A stretch of DNA of 64,000 nucleotides from the NCBI RefSeq assembly GCF_026130545.1, contig NZ_JAMOIM010000010.1:151363-215362 (forward strand). Direction: 5' to 3'. The position numbers and the translations under genes are program-made. This stretch comes from Lichenifustis flavocetrariae (GTDB lineage: Bacteria > Pseudomonadota > Alphaproteobacteria > Rhizobiales > Beijerinckiaceae). Positions within the stretch are counted from its first letter, which is position 1. Each line of letters opens with the position of its first letter. Shown in pieces: positions 9,487-17,761 of this stretch. Under the pieces are notes generated by a model that was not told where the DNA came from, did not search any database, and was given only the letters and a program-made list of their open reading frames with translations.

Positions 9487-10148
9487 GCGTAAATCTCGGC
9501 TTTCTCGTCCATCGTTGCGGGAGACTCGACGCGGCCTTCGATGGCGGCGGAGACCAGGGCCAGCATCTGCTCGACGCCGGCCTGCGCGCTTTTGTCGGGC
9601 GTCAGGGCTTGCGTGACCATGAGCCCGCAGAACAAGGTGATGACCAGGGATGCGAGAGCCTGGGGATCGGTGGTCGTGGCCACGCCTCGCGCGGTGCGGG
9701 CCTGGATGACCCGGGTGAAGAATGCGATGAGGTGCGACGAGATCGCCTGTTCGTGGGCACGGGTGACGCGGGCGATCGTCGGATTGCGTGTGGCTTCGGC
9801 GCAGATCTCCAGCCACAGCACCGATTGAGCGGGACCGCATTCCACGATCTGGCGACGCATCAGCGCCGCGAAGGCGCCAACCAGATCATCGCCCGACAAC
9901 AAATCGAAATCCTCGGCCATCTTGGCCTGATCTCGCAGCACCAGGGCCTCGACCACCGCATCCTTCGAGGCGAAATACCGGTAGACGTTGCCGACGCTCA
10001 TGCCGGCGTCCGCCGCGATGTTCTGGATGGTGGTCCGATGAAAGCCAGACTTGACGAAGCAATGTTCCGCCGCCGTCAGGATTTCCCCTCGACGCCGCGC
10101 GTAGACCTCTTCGGACTCCGGTTTCGAGAAGACCCTGCACCCTATCAT
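9483..10148 (-). CDS. TetR-family transcriptional repressor of the efflux operon
   Basis: The DNA-binding region reads RGEILTAAEHCFVKSGFH followed by TTIQNIAADAGMSVGNVYRY, a classic TetR helix-turn-helix, and the rest is the variable ligand-binding part. The frame permits ATG at 10178, but that codon lies inside a perfect inverted repeat (10162-10183) that looks like the operator. ATG at 10148 (MIGCRVFSKPE) is therefore preferred, giving 221 residues. Its stop overlaps the adaptor gene start. It probably represses itself and the RND operon until a pump substrate binds; the inducer is unknown. Confidence 0.9.
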   Translation of the reverse strand: MIGCRVFSKPESEEVYARRRGEILTAAEHCFVKSGFHRTTIQNIAADAGMSVGNVYRYFASKDAVVEALVLRDQAKMAEDFDLLSGDDLVGAFAALMRRQIVECGPAQSVLWLEICAEATRNPTIARVTRAHEQAISSHLIAFFTRVIQARTARGVATTTDPQALASLVITLFCGLMVTQALTPDKSAQAGVEQMLALVSAAIEGRVESPATMDEKAEIYA

Positions 10149-10161
10149 CGACAATCCCGAC

Positions 10162-10183
10162 AGTGAATGAGTGTTCATTCACT
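10162..10183. promoter_or_regulatory. Putative TetR operator (perfect inverted repeat)
   Basis: AGTGAATGA at 10162-10170 and TCATTCACT at 10175-10183 are perfect inverted 9-base arms separated by GTGT. The element lies 14 bases before the preferred start of the TetR gene. Arms of the form TGAATGA/TCATTCA are common for TetR regulators of efflux pumps. Its autoregulatory role is inferred from position. Confidence 0.7.
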
Positions 10184-10247
10184 ACTTTTCATGGCCGATT
10201 TGTGGCTGTGGGTTTCCGGAGTGGTCAGAGAGGGTGTGACAGAACAG

Positions 10248-10925
10248 CTAGGCCCGCGGCGCGCCAGCCTGCCGCAGTGGGTCGGCTTTGACGAAAGCCT
10301 CGATCACTTCGCATCGCGCGACAATCCGAGTGATGGTCGGGATGTCGGCGATCTCGATCTTGAGCACACGCACGACGACAACGATGCTGGCGAGGCAGAT
10401 GTCTGCGATTGTCACCTGGTCGCCATGGCAGAAGGTGCCCGTCTCCGGGTCGGCCGCAAGGCGCTTTTCGACGGCCTGCAGCCCTGTGGTTATCCAATGC
10501 GTCTGCCACGTTCGCCACGCCGCGTCATCGAAACCTGCCGTGGCCGCCAGGACCTGTTTGACCCGCACTGTCAAAAACGGATGCGTGTCGCCGGCCAGCA
10601 TGGCCGCGATCGAACGCACACGCGCCCGGCCGTAGGGATCGGCAGGGAGCAGCGGCGGTTCGGGAGCGACCTCGTTGAGATATTCGAGGATGGCCAAGGA
10701 TTGTGTGAGGGCCACCTCGGGATGATCGCCATCGCGGTCTATGAGGGCCGGAATCGCCCCGAGCGGGTTTAGAGCCAGGAACGCTTCGCTGCGTTGCTGC
10801 CCGGCATCGAGGTCGATGAGACGCTCGGTGACCGCCAGGCCCTTGAGGCCTAATGCGACTCGCACCCGGTATCCCGCCGACGTCCGCCAGAAGATCAGCA
10901 GTTCGAACCGTGGCTTGGTGATCAT
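10248..10925 (-). CDS. maiA: Glutathione S-transferase, zeta class / maleylacetoacetate isomerase-like
   Basis: 225 residues from ATG at 10925 (MITKPRFELLIFWRTSAGYR). The thioredoxin-like half contains the zeta-type start WRTSAGYRVRVALGLKGL, NPLGAIPALID (cis-Pro turn) and LTQSLAILEYL (glutathione-binding Ser). The helical half has the N-capping motif GDQVTIADICLA. Maleylacetoacetate isomerases carry SSCSYRVRI or similar at the active site; WRTSAGYRVRVAL is close, so either isomerase or a general GST role fits. It follows the aldehyde oxidoreductase genes on the same strand by 40 bases and is probably the last gene of that operon. Confidence 0.8.
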   Translation of the reverse strand: MITKPRFELLIFWRTSAGYRVRVALGLKGLAVTERLIDLDAGQQRSEAFLALNPLGAIPALIDRDGDHPEVALTQSLAILEYLNEVAPEPPLLPADPYGRARVRSIAAMLAGDTHPFLTVRVKQVLAATAGFDDAAWRTWQTHWITTGLQAVEKRLAADPETGTFCHGDQVTIADICLASIVVVVRVLKIEIADIPTITRIVARCEVIEAFVKADPLRQAGAPRA

Positions 10926-10965
10926 CTTGGTCTTGCGTCCGTTCCGCGGATGCGGCGCCCCGGCC

Positions 10966-13203
10966 TCAACCGGCCTTGCGCTGCGAAACAGCGTCACCAG
11001 TCTTGTTGGCTGCAGCCCATCCGTTCAGCACCTTGTCGAGCGTCAGGGGATAATCCCGAATCCGCACCCCTGTCGCATTATAGACCGCATTGGCCACCGC
11101 CGCACCCGCGCCGCAGATCCCGAGTTCGCCGATTCCCTTGCTTTTCATGGCGCTGGAATGATCGTCGAGTTCCGGCAGGAAGACCGCATCGATCGCCGGG
11201 ATGTCCGCATGCACGGCCACATGATATTCGGCAAGGTCGTGGTTCACGAAACCGCCGAACCGCTTGTCGATGACAAGGTCCTCCGTCAGGGCCGCCCCGA
11301 CCCCGAACGTCATGCCACCGATGGCCTGCGAGCGCGCCGTTTTGGCGTTGAGGATGCGGCCGGCCGTGAAGACGCCCAGCATGCGGCGCAGGCGGATTTC
11401 GCCCGTGTCGCGGTCGACGCCCACCTCGGCGAAATGAGCCCCGTAGGACTGCTGGTTGAAGGCCTTGCGAGAATCCCCGGGGTCGGCCGCCCCGTCGGCT
11501 TCCAGGCCGTTGGGTCCAACCAGATCGGTCAGCGAGACCGTTCGGCCGAGGCCGGTGACATTGCCGTTGTTGAACGTCGAGTCCGGAGGAAGATTGGCGG
11601 CCTGCAACAGCTTGCCGCGCAACACGTTGCAGGCATCATAGACGGCCGATCCGGCGGAGTTCGCCCCGAACGAGCCACCTGAACCCGGCGCGGCCGGAAA
11701 GGCCGTGTCGCCGAGCGCCACCCGCACGCGTGCCATCGGCAAGCTCAGCATGTCGGCGGCGATCTGCGCCAGGATCGTATAGGACCCAGTGCCGATATCC
11801 GTCATCGACGACCGGACCGTCGCGATCCCGTTCTTGTCGAGCGTCACGCTGGCCTTGGCGGTCAGCATCGGATTGCCCCGGATGGCGCCCGACATGCCCA
11901 TGCCGACGAGCCAGGCGCCATCCTTCACCTGCCCCGGCGTCGCGTTGCGCTTCGACCAGCCGAACAGTTCGGCGCCCTTGCGCAGGCAGGGCACGAAGCT
12001 CCGCGTGGAGAACGGACGCCCTTTCTCGGGATCTTCCTGCGGTTCGTTTTTGATCCGCAACTCGATCGGGTCCATGTTCAGCGCCGCCGCGAGTTCGTCC
12101 ATGGCGCATTCGAGCGCCAGCAGGCCGACAGCCTCGCCGGGCGCCCGCATGGAGGACGAATGCGGCAGGTCCAGCGTCACGAGCCGGTGCGCGGTCATGC
12201 GGTTCGGCGCCGCATAGAAGGACCGCGTGGCCTGAGCGGCACTCTCGTAGAAAGTGTCACCCGGCGTGTTGTTCGACCAGGATTCATGTCCGATCGCCGT
12301 GAGCGTGCCGTCGCGCCCGGCCGCGAGCTTGACCCGCTGGATTGTGTCGGTGCGGTGTTTGGTGATCTCGAAGATCTGCTGACGCGTCAGCACAACCTTG
12401 ACGGGCTTCTGCAGCACCTTGGCCGCCATGGCGGCCAGGATGGCGTCGGCCTCGACCTGGAGCTTGCCCCCGAAGCCGCCACCGATATAGCTGCTGACCA
12501 TCCGGACCTTGTCCTTCGGGATCTGCAGGGTTCCCGCCACCATGTCGGTGCCACGCATCAGCATCTGGTTGGCGGTGTAGAGCGTCAGGCTGTCCCCGTT
12601 CCACACCGCGATCGTGGCATGCGGCTCCATCATGGCGTGCGTCTGCGGCGGTGTCGTGTAGGTCACGTCGACCTTCACCGGGGCGTTTGTAAAGGCCGCG
12701 GTGAGATCGCCGGACGCCGTGTCGGCCGGCACGCCATTGTTGCTCTTCGGCACGAAGCTCTTCGCGAGAGACGACCCCATGTCGTACTCGCCCTTTTCGG
12801 CCGCGTAGCGCGGTTTCACCAGATAGGCGGCGGCGCGGGCCTGTTCGAACGTGTCGGCGACCACAAGGGCGATCGGCTGGCCGTGATGGTCGATCGACGG
12901 TCCTTCCAGTTGCGGGTTGCCGGACGTGCCCCGTGGCCCCTGCTTCAACGCATTCTTGTAGGTGAGCACGAGCCGGACGCCCGGCGCCTTCTCGGCCGCC
13001 GTGGTGTCGATCTCATCGAGCCTGCCCTTGGAGATGGCGGCCTGCACGACGAAGCCATACAGCGGGTGTTCGTCATGGTACTCGGCTGCATAAGTCGCGC
13101 GGCCCGACACTTTGAGCGGCCCGTCGATCCGGTCGAGCGGCTGCCCCACGAGGCCGGGTTTGTCGAGCGGTGTCGGCCCGACCGGGTTTGTCATGTTGAT
13201 CAT
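10966..13203 (-). CDS. paoC: Aldehyde oxidoreductase, molybdenum-binding subunit
   Basis: 745 residues of the xanthine oxidase/aldehyde oxidase family, of the PaoC (YagR) type by length and gene order. Visible features are the aldehyde oxidase a/b hammerhead start (IDGPLKVSGRATYAAEYHDE), the molybdopterin loops SSYIGGGFGGK and SMRAPGEAVG, and the catalytic glutamate region KGIGELGICGAGAAVANAV near the C-terminus. In E. coli PaoABC is a periplasmic enzyme that detoxifies aromatic aldehydes. The electron path is Mo centre to 2Fe-2S subunit to FAD subunit. The insertion chaperone PaoD is not adjacent. Confidence 0.92.
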   Translation of the reverse strand: MINMTNPVGPTPLDKPGLVGQPLDRIDGPLKVSGRATYAAEYHDEHPLYGFVVQAAISKGRLDEIDTTAAEKAPGVRLVLTYKNALKQGPRGTSGNPQLEGPSIDHHGQPIALVVADTFEQARAAAYLVKPRYAAEKGEYDMGSSLAKSFVPKSNNGVPADTASGDLTAAFTNAPVKVDVTYTTPPQTHAMMEPHATIAVWNGDSLTLYTANQMLMRGTDMVAGTLQIPKDKVRMVSSYIGGGFGGKLQVEADAILAAMAAKVLQKPVKVVLTRQQIFEITKHRTDTIQRVKLAAGRDGTLTAIGHESWSNNTPGDTFYESAAQATRSFYAAPNRMTAHRLVTLDLPHSSSMRAPGEAVGLLALECAMDELAAALNMDPIELRIKNEPQEDPEKGRPFSTRSFVPCLRKGAELFGWSKRNATPGQVKDGAWLVGMGMSGAIRGNPMLTAKASVTLDKNGIATVRSSMTDIGTGSYTILAQIAADMLSLPMARVRVALGDTAFPAAPGSGGSFGANSAGSAVYDACNVLRGKLLQAANLPPDSTFNNGNVTGLGRTVSLTDLVGPNGLEADGAADPGDSRKAFNQQSYGAHFAEVGVDRDTGEIRLRRMLGVFTAGRILNAKTARSQAIGGMTFGVGAALTEDLVIDKRFGGFVNHDLAEYHVAVHADIPAIDAVFLPELDDHSSAMKSKGIGELGICGAGAAVANAVYNATGVRIRDYPLTLDKVLNGWAAANKTGDAVSQRKAG

Positions 13204-13212
13204 GGTCGGTCC

Positions 13213-14199
13213 TCAGGCGGAGTGAGCGGCGGTCGTCAGGACGGAGGCGAGCGTCCGCCGGACCAGCGGAAACTTGAAATCGTTGTGGCCATACCCCTGG
13301 CCACCCGCGAGCACGTCCTCGCCGGCCTGCGCGAAAGCCTCCGCATTGGCCTTGGCACCCGCAAGAACTTGCTCGGCCTTCTCCACCCGCCAGGGCTTAT
13401 GGGCCAAGCCGCCGAAGGCCATGCGGGCCTGCTTGATCATGCCGCCCTCCGCGTCGACGACGGCGGCCACCGACACGAGCGCGAAGGCATAGGAGGCGCG
13501 ATCGCGGACCTTGCGATAAATCTGCACGCCCTTGGGCGGCGGCGGAAGGGTCACGGCGGTGATCATCTCGCCCGGCTTCAGGTTTGTCTCGATGTTGGGC
13601 GTCTTGCCCGGCAGGCGATGGAGGTCCGCGATCGGGATCTTGCGGTCGCTGCCATCGGGCGACACCGTCTCCAACGTGGCATCGAGCACCCGCATCGCCA
13701 CCGCCATGTCGGAGGGATGGGTCGCGATGCACTCGTCCGACGTTCCCATAATGGCCAGGATGCGGTTGAACCCGCCGATGGCCGAACATCCGGAGCCCGG
13801 CTCACGCTTGTTGCAAGGCTTTGTCGTATCGTAGAAATAATAGCAGCGCGTCCGCTGCAGCAGGTTGCCGGCCGTGGTGGCCTTGTTGCGCAACTGGCCC
13901 GAGGCTCCGGCCAGCAGCGCGCGGCTGAGCACGCCATAATTCTTGCGCACGCGCGGATCGGCAGCAAGATCGCTGTTGCGGACGAGCGCGCCGATCTTCA
14001 AGCCTCCGTCCGAGGTGTCTTCGACCTTGTCGAGGGGCAGACGATTGACGTCGACGAGGTGGGTCGGGGTCTCGACTTCGAGCTTCATCAGGTCGAGCAG
14101 ATTGGTGCCGCCCGCGATGAATTTGGCATTGGGCTTGGCCATGATGGCCTTGGCGGCGTCCGCGAGCGTGGTCGGGCGCTCATACGTGAAGGCTTTCAT
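13213..14199 (-). CDS. paoB: Aldehyde oxidoreductase, FAD-binding subunit with extra iron-sulfur cysteines
   Basis: 328 residues beginning [18 protein letters not shown]; the ATG overlaps the stop of the small subunit gene (ATGA). FAD-binding motifs are [14 protein letters not shown] and the insertion [14 protein letters not shown] cysteine-rich loop follows ([18 protein letters not shown], then GSGC), the position that binds a 4Fe-4S cluster in PaoB and 4-hydroxybenzoyl-CoA reductase-like enzymes. It passes electrons from the 2Fe-2S clusters to FAD. Spacing to paoC is nine bases, so the subunits are co-expressed. Confidence 0.92.
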   Translation of the reverse strand: MKAFTYERPTTLADAAKAIMAKPNAKFIAGGTNLLDLMKLEVETPTHLVDVNRLPLDKVEDTSDGGLKIGALVRNSDLAADPRVRKNYGVLSRALLAGASGQLRNKATTAGNLLQRTRCYYFYDTTKPCNKREPGSGCSAIGGFNRILAIMGTSDECIATHPSDMAVAMRVLDATLETVSPDGSDRKIPIADLHRLPGKTPNIETNLKPGEMITAVTLPPPPKGVQIYRKVRDRASYAFALVSVAAVVDAEGGMIKQARMAFGGLAHKPWRVEKAEQVLAGAKANAEAFAQAGEDVLAGGQGYGHNDFKFPLVRRTLASVLTTAAHSA

Positions 14200-14858
14200 C
14201 AGGCTGCTCCCTTCGCGTCCTGGATGGCCGCCACGATATTGGGGTAGGCGCTGCAACGGCAGATGTTGCCGCTCATGCGTTCGCGGATCTCGACGTCGGT
14301 CAACTCCGGCGTCTTGGTCAGATCGGCCGTGACGACGCTCGGGAAACCGGCCTTGTGCTCGTGCAACATGCCGGCGGCCGACATGATCTGGCCAGGCGTG
14401 CAATACCCACATTGGAAGCCGTCGTGATGCACGAAGGCGGCCTGCAGCGGGTGGAGGGTCTCCCCGTCCGCCATGCCTTCGATCGTAGTGATCTCGTCGC
14501 CTTCGTGCATGGCTGCGAGCGTCAGGCAGGAATTGATGCGGCGGCCATCGACCAGCACCGTGCAGGCGCCGCATTGCCCATGGTCGCACCCCTTCTTCGA
14601 GCCCGTGAAGCCGATGTGCTCCCGCAAGGCATCGAGCAACGTCGTGCGTGTGTCGAGGGTAAGCGCCTGAACCTTGCCGTTGACCTTGAAGCTGACCGGC
14701 ATCGTCGAGACGCCGGGATCAGTTGACAGGACGGGTGGCGCCTGAGGATTGACTTCGGCCGCAAACCCCGGCCGGAGGTATCCGAGCACGGCAAAAGCCG
14801 CACCGGTTTCGAGAACACGCCGTCGCGTGATCCCGCATGGATGATCGCCTGCACTCAT
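14199..14858 (-). CDS. paoA: Aldehyde oxidoreductase, Tat-exported 2Fe-2S subunit
   Basis: 219 residues. The N-terminus has a twin-arginine signal ([18 protein letters not shown]), which would carry the folded complex to the periplasm. Cluster 1 ligands lie in [13 protein letters not shown] and RRINSC; cluster 2 ligands in [15 protein letters not shown] and [13 protein letters not shown]. Both are standard for the small subunit of molybdenum hydroxylases. It is the first gene of paoABC-gst and is transcribed divergently from ccmC, with the promoter expected in the 206-base gap 14859-15064. Confidence 0.93.
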   Translation of the reverse strand: MSAGDHPCGITRRRVLETGAAFAVLGYLRPGFAAEVNPQAPPVLSTDPGVSTMPVSFKVNGKVQALTLDTRTTLLDALREHIGFTGSKKGCDHGQCGACTVLVDGRRINSCLTLAAMHEGDEITTIEGMADGETLHPLQAAFVHHDGFQCGYCTPGQIMSAAGMLHEHKAGFPSVVTADLTKTPELTDVEIRERMSGNICRCSAYPNIVAAIQDAKGAA

Positions 14859-15064
14859 AATGTGCGCCTTGAAGGTTTTGGTTGGATCGATCTCGCTGAA
14901 GACCCGCCGGCATATCCGGCACCTGGATCGGCAGAGTCAGTTCTCAACAGTCTGTAACGTGCGGAGGCCCTGTGCGGGTTCCGCCTGGATGAAGTTGCGT
15001 CAAGACGCCGCCAGAACGTGTGCCGCCTGTTGCGGTCGCCCAAAGGACAGCTTAAACCTGGGGC

Positions 15065-15823
15065 ATGATCGCCTACGCGAACCCCGCCAATTTCATGCGG
15101 CTTTCGGGACGGCTGCTGCCCTGGCTGGCGGCGGTGACGGGCCTGATCCTCGCGGTTGGGCTTTATCTCGCCTTCTTCGTTGCACCGCCGGATTATCAGC
15201 AGGGTGAAACGGTGCGGATCATGTTCATCCATGTGCCAGCGGCCTGGGTGGCGTCCTTCAGCTACATCACCATGACGGGTGCTGCGCTCGGCACGCTCGT
15301 GTGGCGTCATCCCCTCGCCGATGCGGCCCAGAAGGCCGCGGCGCCGCTTGGGGCCGTTTTCACCTTCATCTGTCTCGTCACGGGCTCGCTGTGGGGCAAG
15401 CCCATGTGGGGCACCTATTGGGTCTGGGACGCGCGTCTCACCTCCGTCCTTGTGCTGTTCCTCATCTACCTCGGCCTGATCGGCCTGTGGCAGGCGATCG
15501 ACGAGCCAGGCCGGGCCGCCCGCGCGGCGGCGATCCTGACACTGGTCGGCGTGATCAACATCCCGATCGTCAAATTTTCCGTCGATTGGTGGAACACCCT
15601 CCACCAGCCGGCATCGGTGTTCCGCATGGGAGGACCGACGATGGATCCCTCCATGCTCTGGCCGTTGCTGATCATGGCGGTCGGCTTCACCTTGCTGTTC
15701 GTGACGCTGCACACCTATGCGATCCGAACCGAGATCCTGCGTCGGCGTGCGCGGCGGCTGATGTTGAACGCCGCCGCGGGTGAGCCCGCGACCCAATTCA
15801 CAATCATGGAGGCCACGCCGTGA
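15065..15823 (+). CDS. ccmC: Heme exporter / cytochrome c maturation protein CcmC
   Basis: 252 residues, six predicted membrane helices, and the tryptophan-rich heme-handling motif GKPMWGTYWVWDARLTSVLV (WWD domain) between helices. A conserved His lies before it in MFIHVPAAW and another after it near WWNTLHQPASVF. CcmC loads heme onto CcmE at the periplasmic face of the inner membrane. The stop codon overlaps the start of ccmD (TGATG). The usual ccmA and ccmB genes are absent upstream; the neighbour there is the divergent paoA. Confidence 0.95.
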   Translation: MIAYANPANFMRLSGRLLPWLAAVTGLILAVGLYLAFFVAPPDYQQGETVRIMFIHVPAAWVASFSYITMTGAALGTLVWRHPLADAAQKAAAPLGAVFTFICLVTGSLWGKPMWGTYWVWDARLTSVLVLFLIYLGLIGLWQAIDEPGRAARAAAILTLVGVINIPIVKFSVDWWNTLHQPASVFRMGGPTMDPSMLWPLLIMAVGFTLLFVTLHTYAIRTEILRRRARRLMLNAAAGEPATQFTIMEATP

Positions 15824-15966
15824 TGGCCGTGCCGCACATCGGATTCATCCTGGCCGCCTATGCGCTGACCCTGCTGGTGCTCGGGGGAACGATCCTGGCA
15901 CTGGTGTACGATCAAAGAACGCAGAAGAAGCTGCTGGCCCGCCTGTCCCGCAACGAGCAGCCATGA
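15823..15966 (+). CDS. ccmD: Heme exporter protein CcmD
   Basis: A 47-residue protein: MAVPHIGFILAAYALTLLVL, a single membrane helix, then a basic tail with KKLLARLSRNEQP. Length, topology and position between ccmC and ccmG are those of CcmD, which helps release holo-CcmE from CcmABC. The ATG overlaps the ccmC stop and the stop overlaps the ccmG start (ATGA), so all three genes are translationally linked. Confidence 0.88.
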   Translation: MAVPHIGFILAAYALTLLVLGGTILALVYDQRTQKKLLARLSRNEQP

Positions 15967-16553
15967 GCGCCCATCCCGACACCGTCACGCCGCCGGTCCG
16001 TGGCAAGCGATCGTTCCTGATCCTGCCGCTGCTGTGTTTCCTGTCCCTGGCCGGCTTGTTCTTCCTTCGCCTGCAGGCGGGCGATCCATCCATGCTGCCC
16101 TCCGTGCTGATCGGCCGCCCCGCGCCGCCCTTCACGCTCAAGCCGCTGCCGGACCTCGGCGTCCCGGGTCTGAAAGACGCGGATCTACGAGCCGGCCATG
16201 TCACGCTCGTCAACGTCTTCGCCTCCTGGTGCGTCGAATGCCATGACGAGCATGGAATGTTGATGGGCCTCGCCCAGGACCCTGACCTGAAGGCGAAGGG
16301 CGTCACGCTGAGCGGCATCGCCTACAAGGACAAGCCGGAGGATGCGCGCCGCTATCTCGGCGCGAAAGGCAATCCCTTCATGGCGGTGGGAAACGATGAA
16401 TCCGGGCGCACCGGCATCGATTTCGGGGTTTACGGCGTTCCGGAAACCTTCGTGGTGAAAGGCGACGGGACGATTGCGTTCAAGCTGATCGGCGGCGTCA
16501 CGCCGGGAAATGTCGCGCTGTTCAAGGCCGAGATCGACAAGGCGCTGCACTGA
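15963..16553 (+). CDS. ccmG: Thiol:disulfide interchange protein CcmG/DsbE
   Basis: 196 residues from ATG at 15963, chosen because it overlaps the ccmD stop; the frame is open further upstream. One N-terminal membrane anchor (FLILPLLCFLSLAGLFFLRL) is followed by a thioredoxin fold with active site ASWCVECHDEHGML and the cis-Pro loop VYGVPETFVV. CcmG keeps apocytochrome c heme-binding cysteines reduced in the periplasm. The Cys-Val-Glu-Cys centre is an acceptable CcmG variant. Confidence 0.93.
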   Translation: MSAHPDTVTPPVRGKRSFLILPLLCFLSLAGLFFLRLQAGDPSMLPSVLIGRPAPPFTLKPLPDLGVPGLKDADLRAGHVTLVNVFASWCVECHDEHGMLMGLAQDPDLKAKGVTLSGIAYKDKPEDARRYLGAKGNPFMAVGNDESGRTGIDFGVYGVPETFVVKGDGTIAFKLIGGVTPGNVALFKAEIDKALH

Positions 16554-16904
16554 GCCGCTCCCGCACGGATCCCTGGCGTGGATCGGTCAAAGGCGAGCAA
16601 TGTTTTTCAGGCTTGGAAAAGAGCTGGTCAGCTAGCGTATGGGCCTGATCTTCTCGAGCCGGCACCGATGACCTGCATCTCCGCCTTTTCCGATCTACCG
16701 GCGATTGCCCCGCCACATCCGCGCAGGACAGGGCGCCGCATGTCGATGCGCGCCTTATGCTCCGTGGCACGCGCGGGCGCCCTGATCCTGGCTGTCGCAA
16801 ACCTGACCGTGCCTGACGCGGTGATCCATGCCAAATGGTTCAAGCTCGGCCTGATCCTCGACAGCGCGCACCACTACTATGCGGCACAGACCTGACGCTC
16901 GACG
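16554..16904. other. Gap with no confident gene (one doubtful small frame)
   Basis: Between convergent ccmG and hpt. A plus-strand frame from about 16740 to 16895 encodes a short hydrophobic peptide (GALILAVANLTVPDAV, then HAKWFKLGLIL). It has no clear ribosome-binding site or known family. I see no other feature here. Confidence 0.4.
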
Positions 16905-17441
16905 TCAGGCACCTTCGACGACCCCGATGAACGGCAACTGGCGAAACGAATGCGCCACATCCATGCCGTATCCCACGACGAACAGGTCGGGGCAGGTGAA
17001 ACCTACGAAATCGGCATCCACTTGGACGGCACGCTTGCCGGGCTTCTCCAGCATCACGCCGATCATCACGCGCCGTGCGCCCCGCGCGGCCAGAAGATCC
17101 TTGGCGAAAGCTAGGGTGCGGCCGGATTCGAGAATGTCGTCGAGGATCAGCACGTCACGCCCCGCGACGGGCGAATCGATGTCCTTCAGAATGGCAACCT
17201 GGCCGGACGAGACCGTGCCGCGCAGATAGCTCGAAAGGTGCATGAACTCGACTTGAGGGTCGAGGTTTTCGCGGTGGAGCGCGCGCACGAGGTCGGCCGC
17301 GAAGATGAACGATCCTTTCAGAACCGCGATGACGAGCAGGTCCCTGAGGTCACGGGTCGCCACCTCCTGCGCCAGCGTGGCAATCCGGCCGGCGATCGCG
17401 TGCTCGTCGAAGAGCACCCGCACTGTCCTGTTCTCAACCAT
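16905..17441 (-). CDS. hpt: Hypoxanthine phosphoribosyltransferase
   Basis: 178 residues from ATG at 17441 (MVENRTVRVLFDEHAIAGRI); longer upstream frame rejected because family members begin here. The PRPP-binding motif is DVLILDDILESGRTLAF (about residues 98-114), preceded by the flexible loop region LSSYLRGT. The product salvages hypoxanthine (and probably guanine) to the nucleotides in the cytoplasm. The C-terminal VGYGMDVAHSFRQLPFIGVV is the typical Mg/substrate-binding end of bacterial Hpt. It stands alone on the minus strand. Confidence 0.95.
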   Translation of the reverse strand: MVENRTVRVLFDEHAIAGRIATLAQEVATRDLRDLLVIAVLKGSFIFAADLVRALHRENLDPQVEFMHLSSYLRGTVSSGQVAILKDIDSPVAGRDVLILDDILESGRTLAFAKDLLAARGARRVMIGVMLEKPGKRAVQVDADFVGFTCPDLFVVGYGMDVAHSFRQLPFIGVVEGA

Positions 17442-17761
17442 ACGATCACTGCTTCCCGACCGATGTGCCCGCGTGGCGGCACCAATCGGGCGATCATGCC
17501 GGTTTCGAGCCGGCGGAGCCAGAAGCCTTGTGGGGAAGCGCTTCTCTCGTCTGCGAACCCGGCGCCGAGGCTGGCCCGCCGAGGCGTCGCCGGAAGCCGT
17601 CGAAGATGCCGGATGGCGACTCATCGAGAGCCGTGATGGAACGGCTTAAGCGTCGATCCGGACCGGCAGACAGGCGGGTTGCTCGGCTTTGCAGAGTTTA
17701 GAAGCGGCAGGCGGCACCGCCGCGGACCGCCCGTTCTTTCCACCGGGGCCTTAAGCCTGCG
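17442..17761. other. Intergenic gap, nothing recognised
   Basis: Lies upstream of hpt and downstream of the glycosyltransferase, both on the minus strand, so it should hold the hpt promoter and any glycosyltransferase terminator. I see no gene, strong hairpin or repeat. Confidence 0.4.

Noticed and set aside
12160..14247. A 695-codon open frame on the plus strand across the aldehyde oxidoreductase genes
   Set aside because: It is antisense to paoC and paoB, which have complete cofactor motifs; the antisense product is Arg/His-rich with no domain. High G+C sequence often leaves such shadows.
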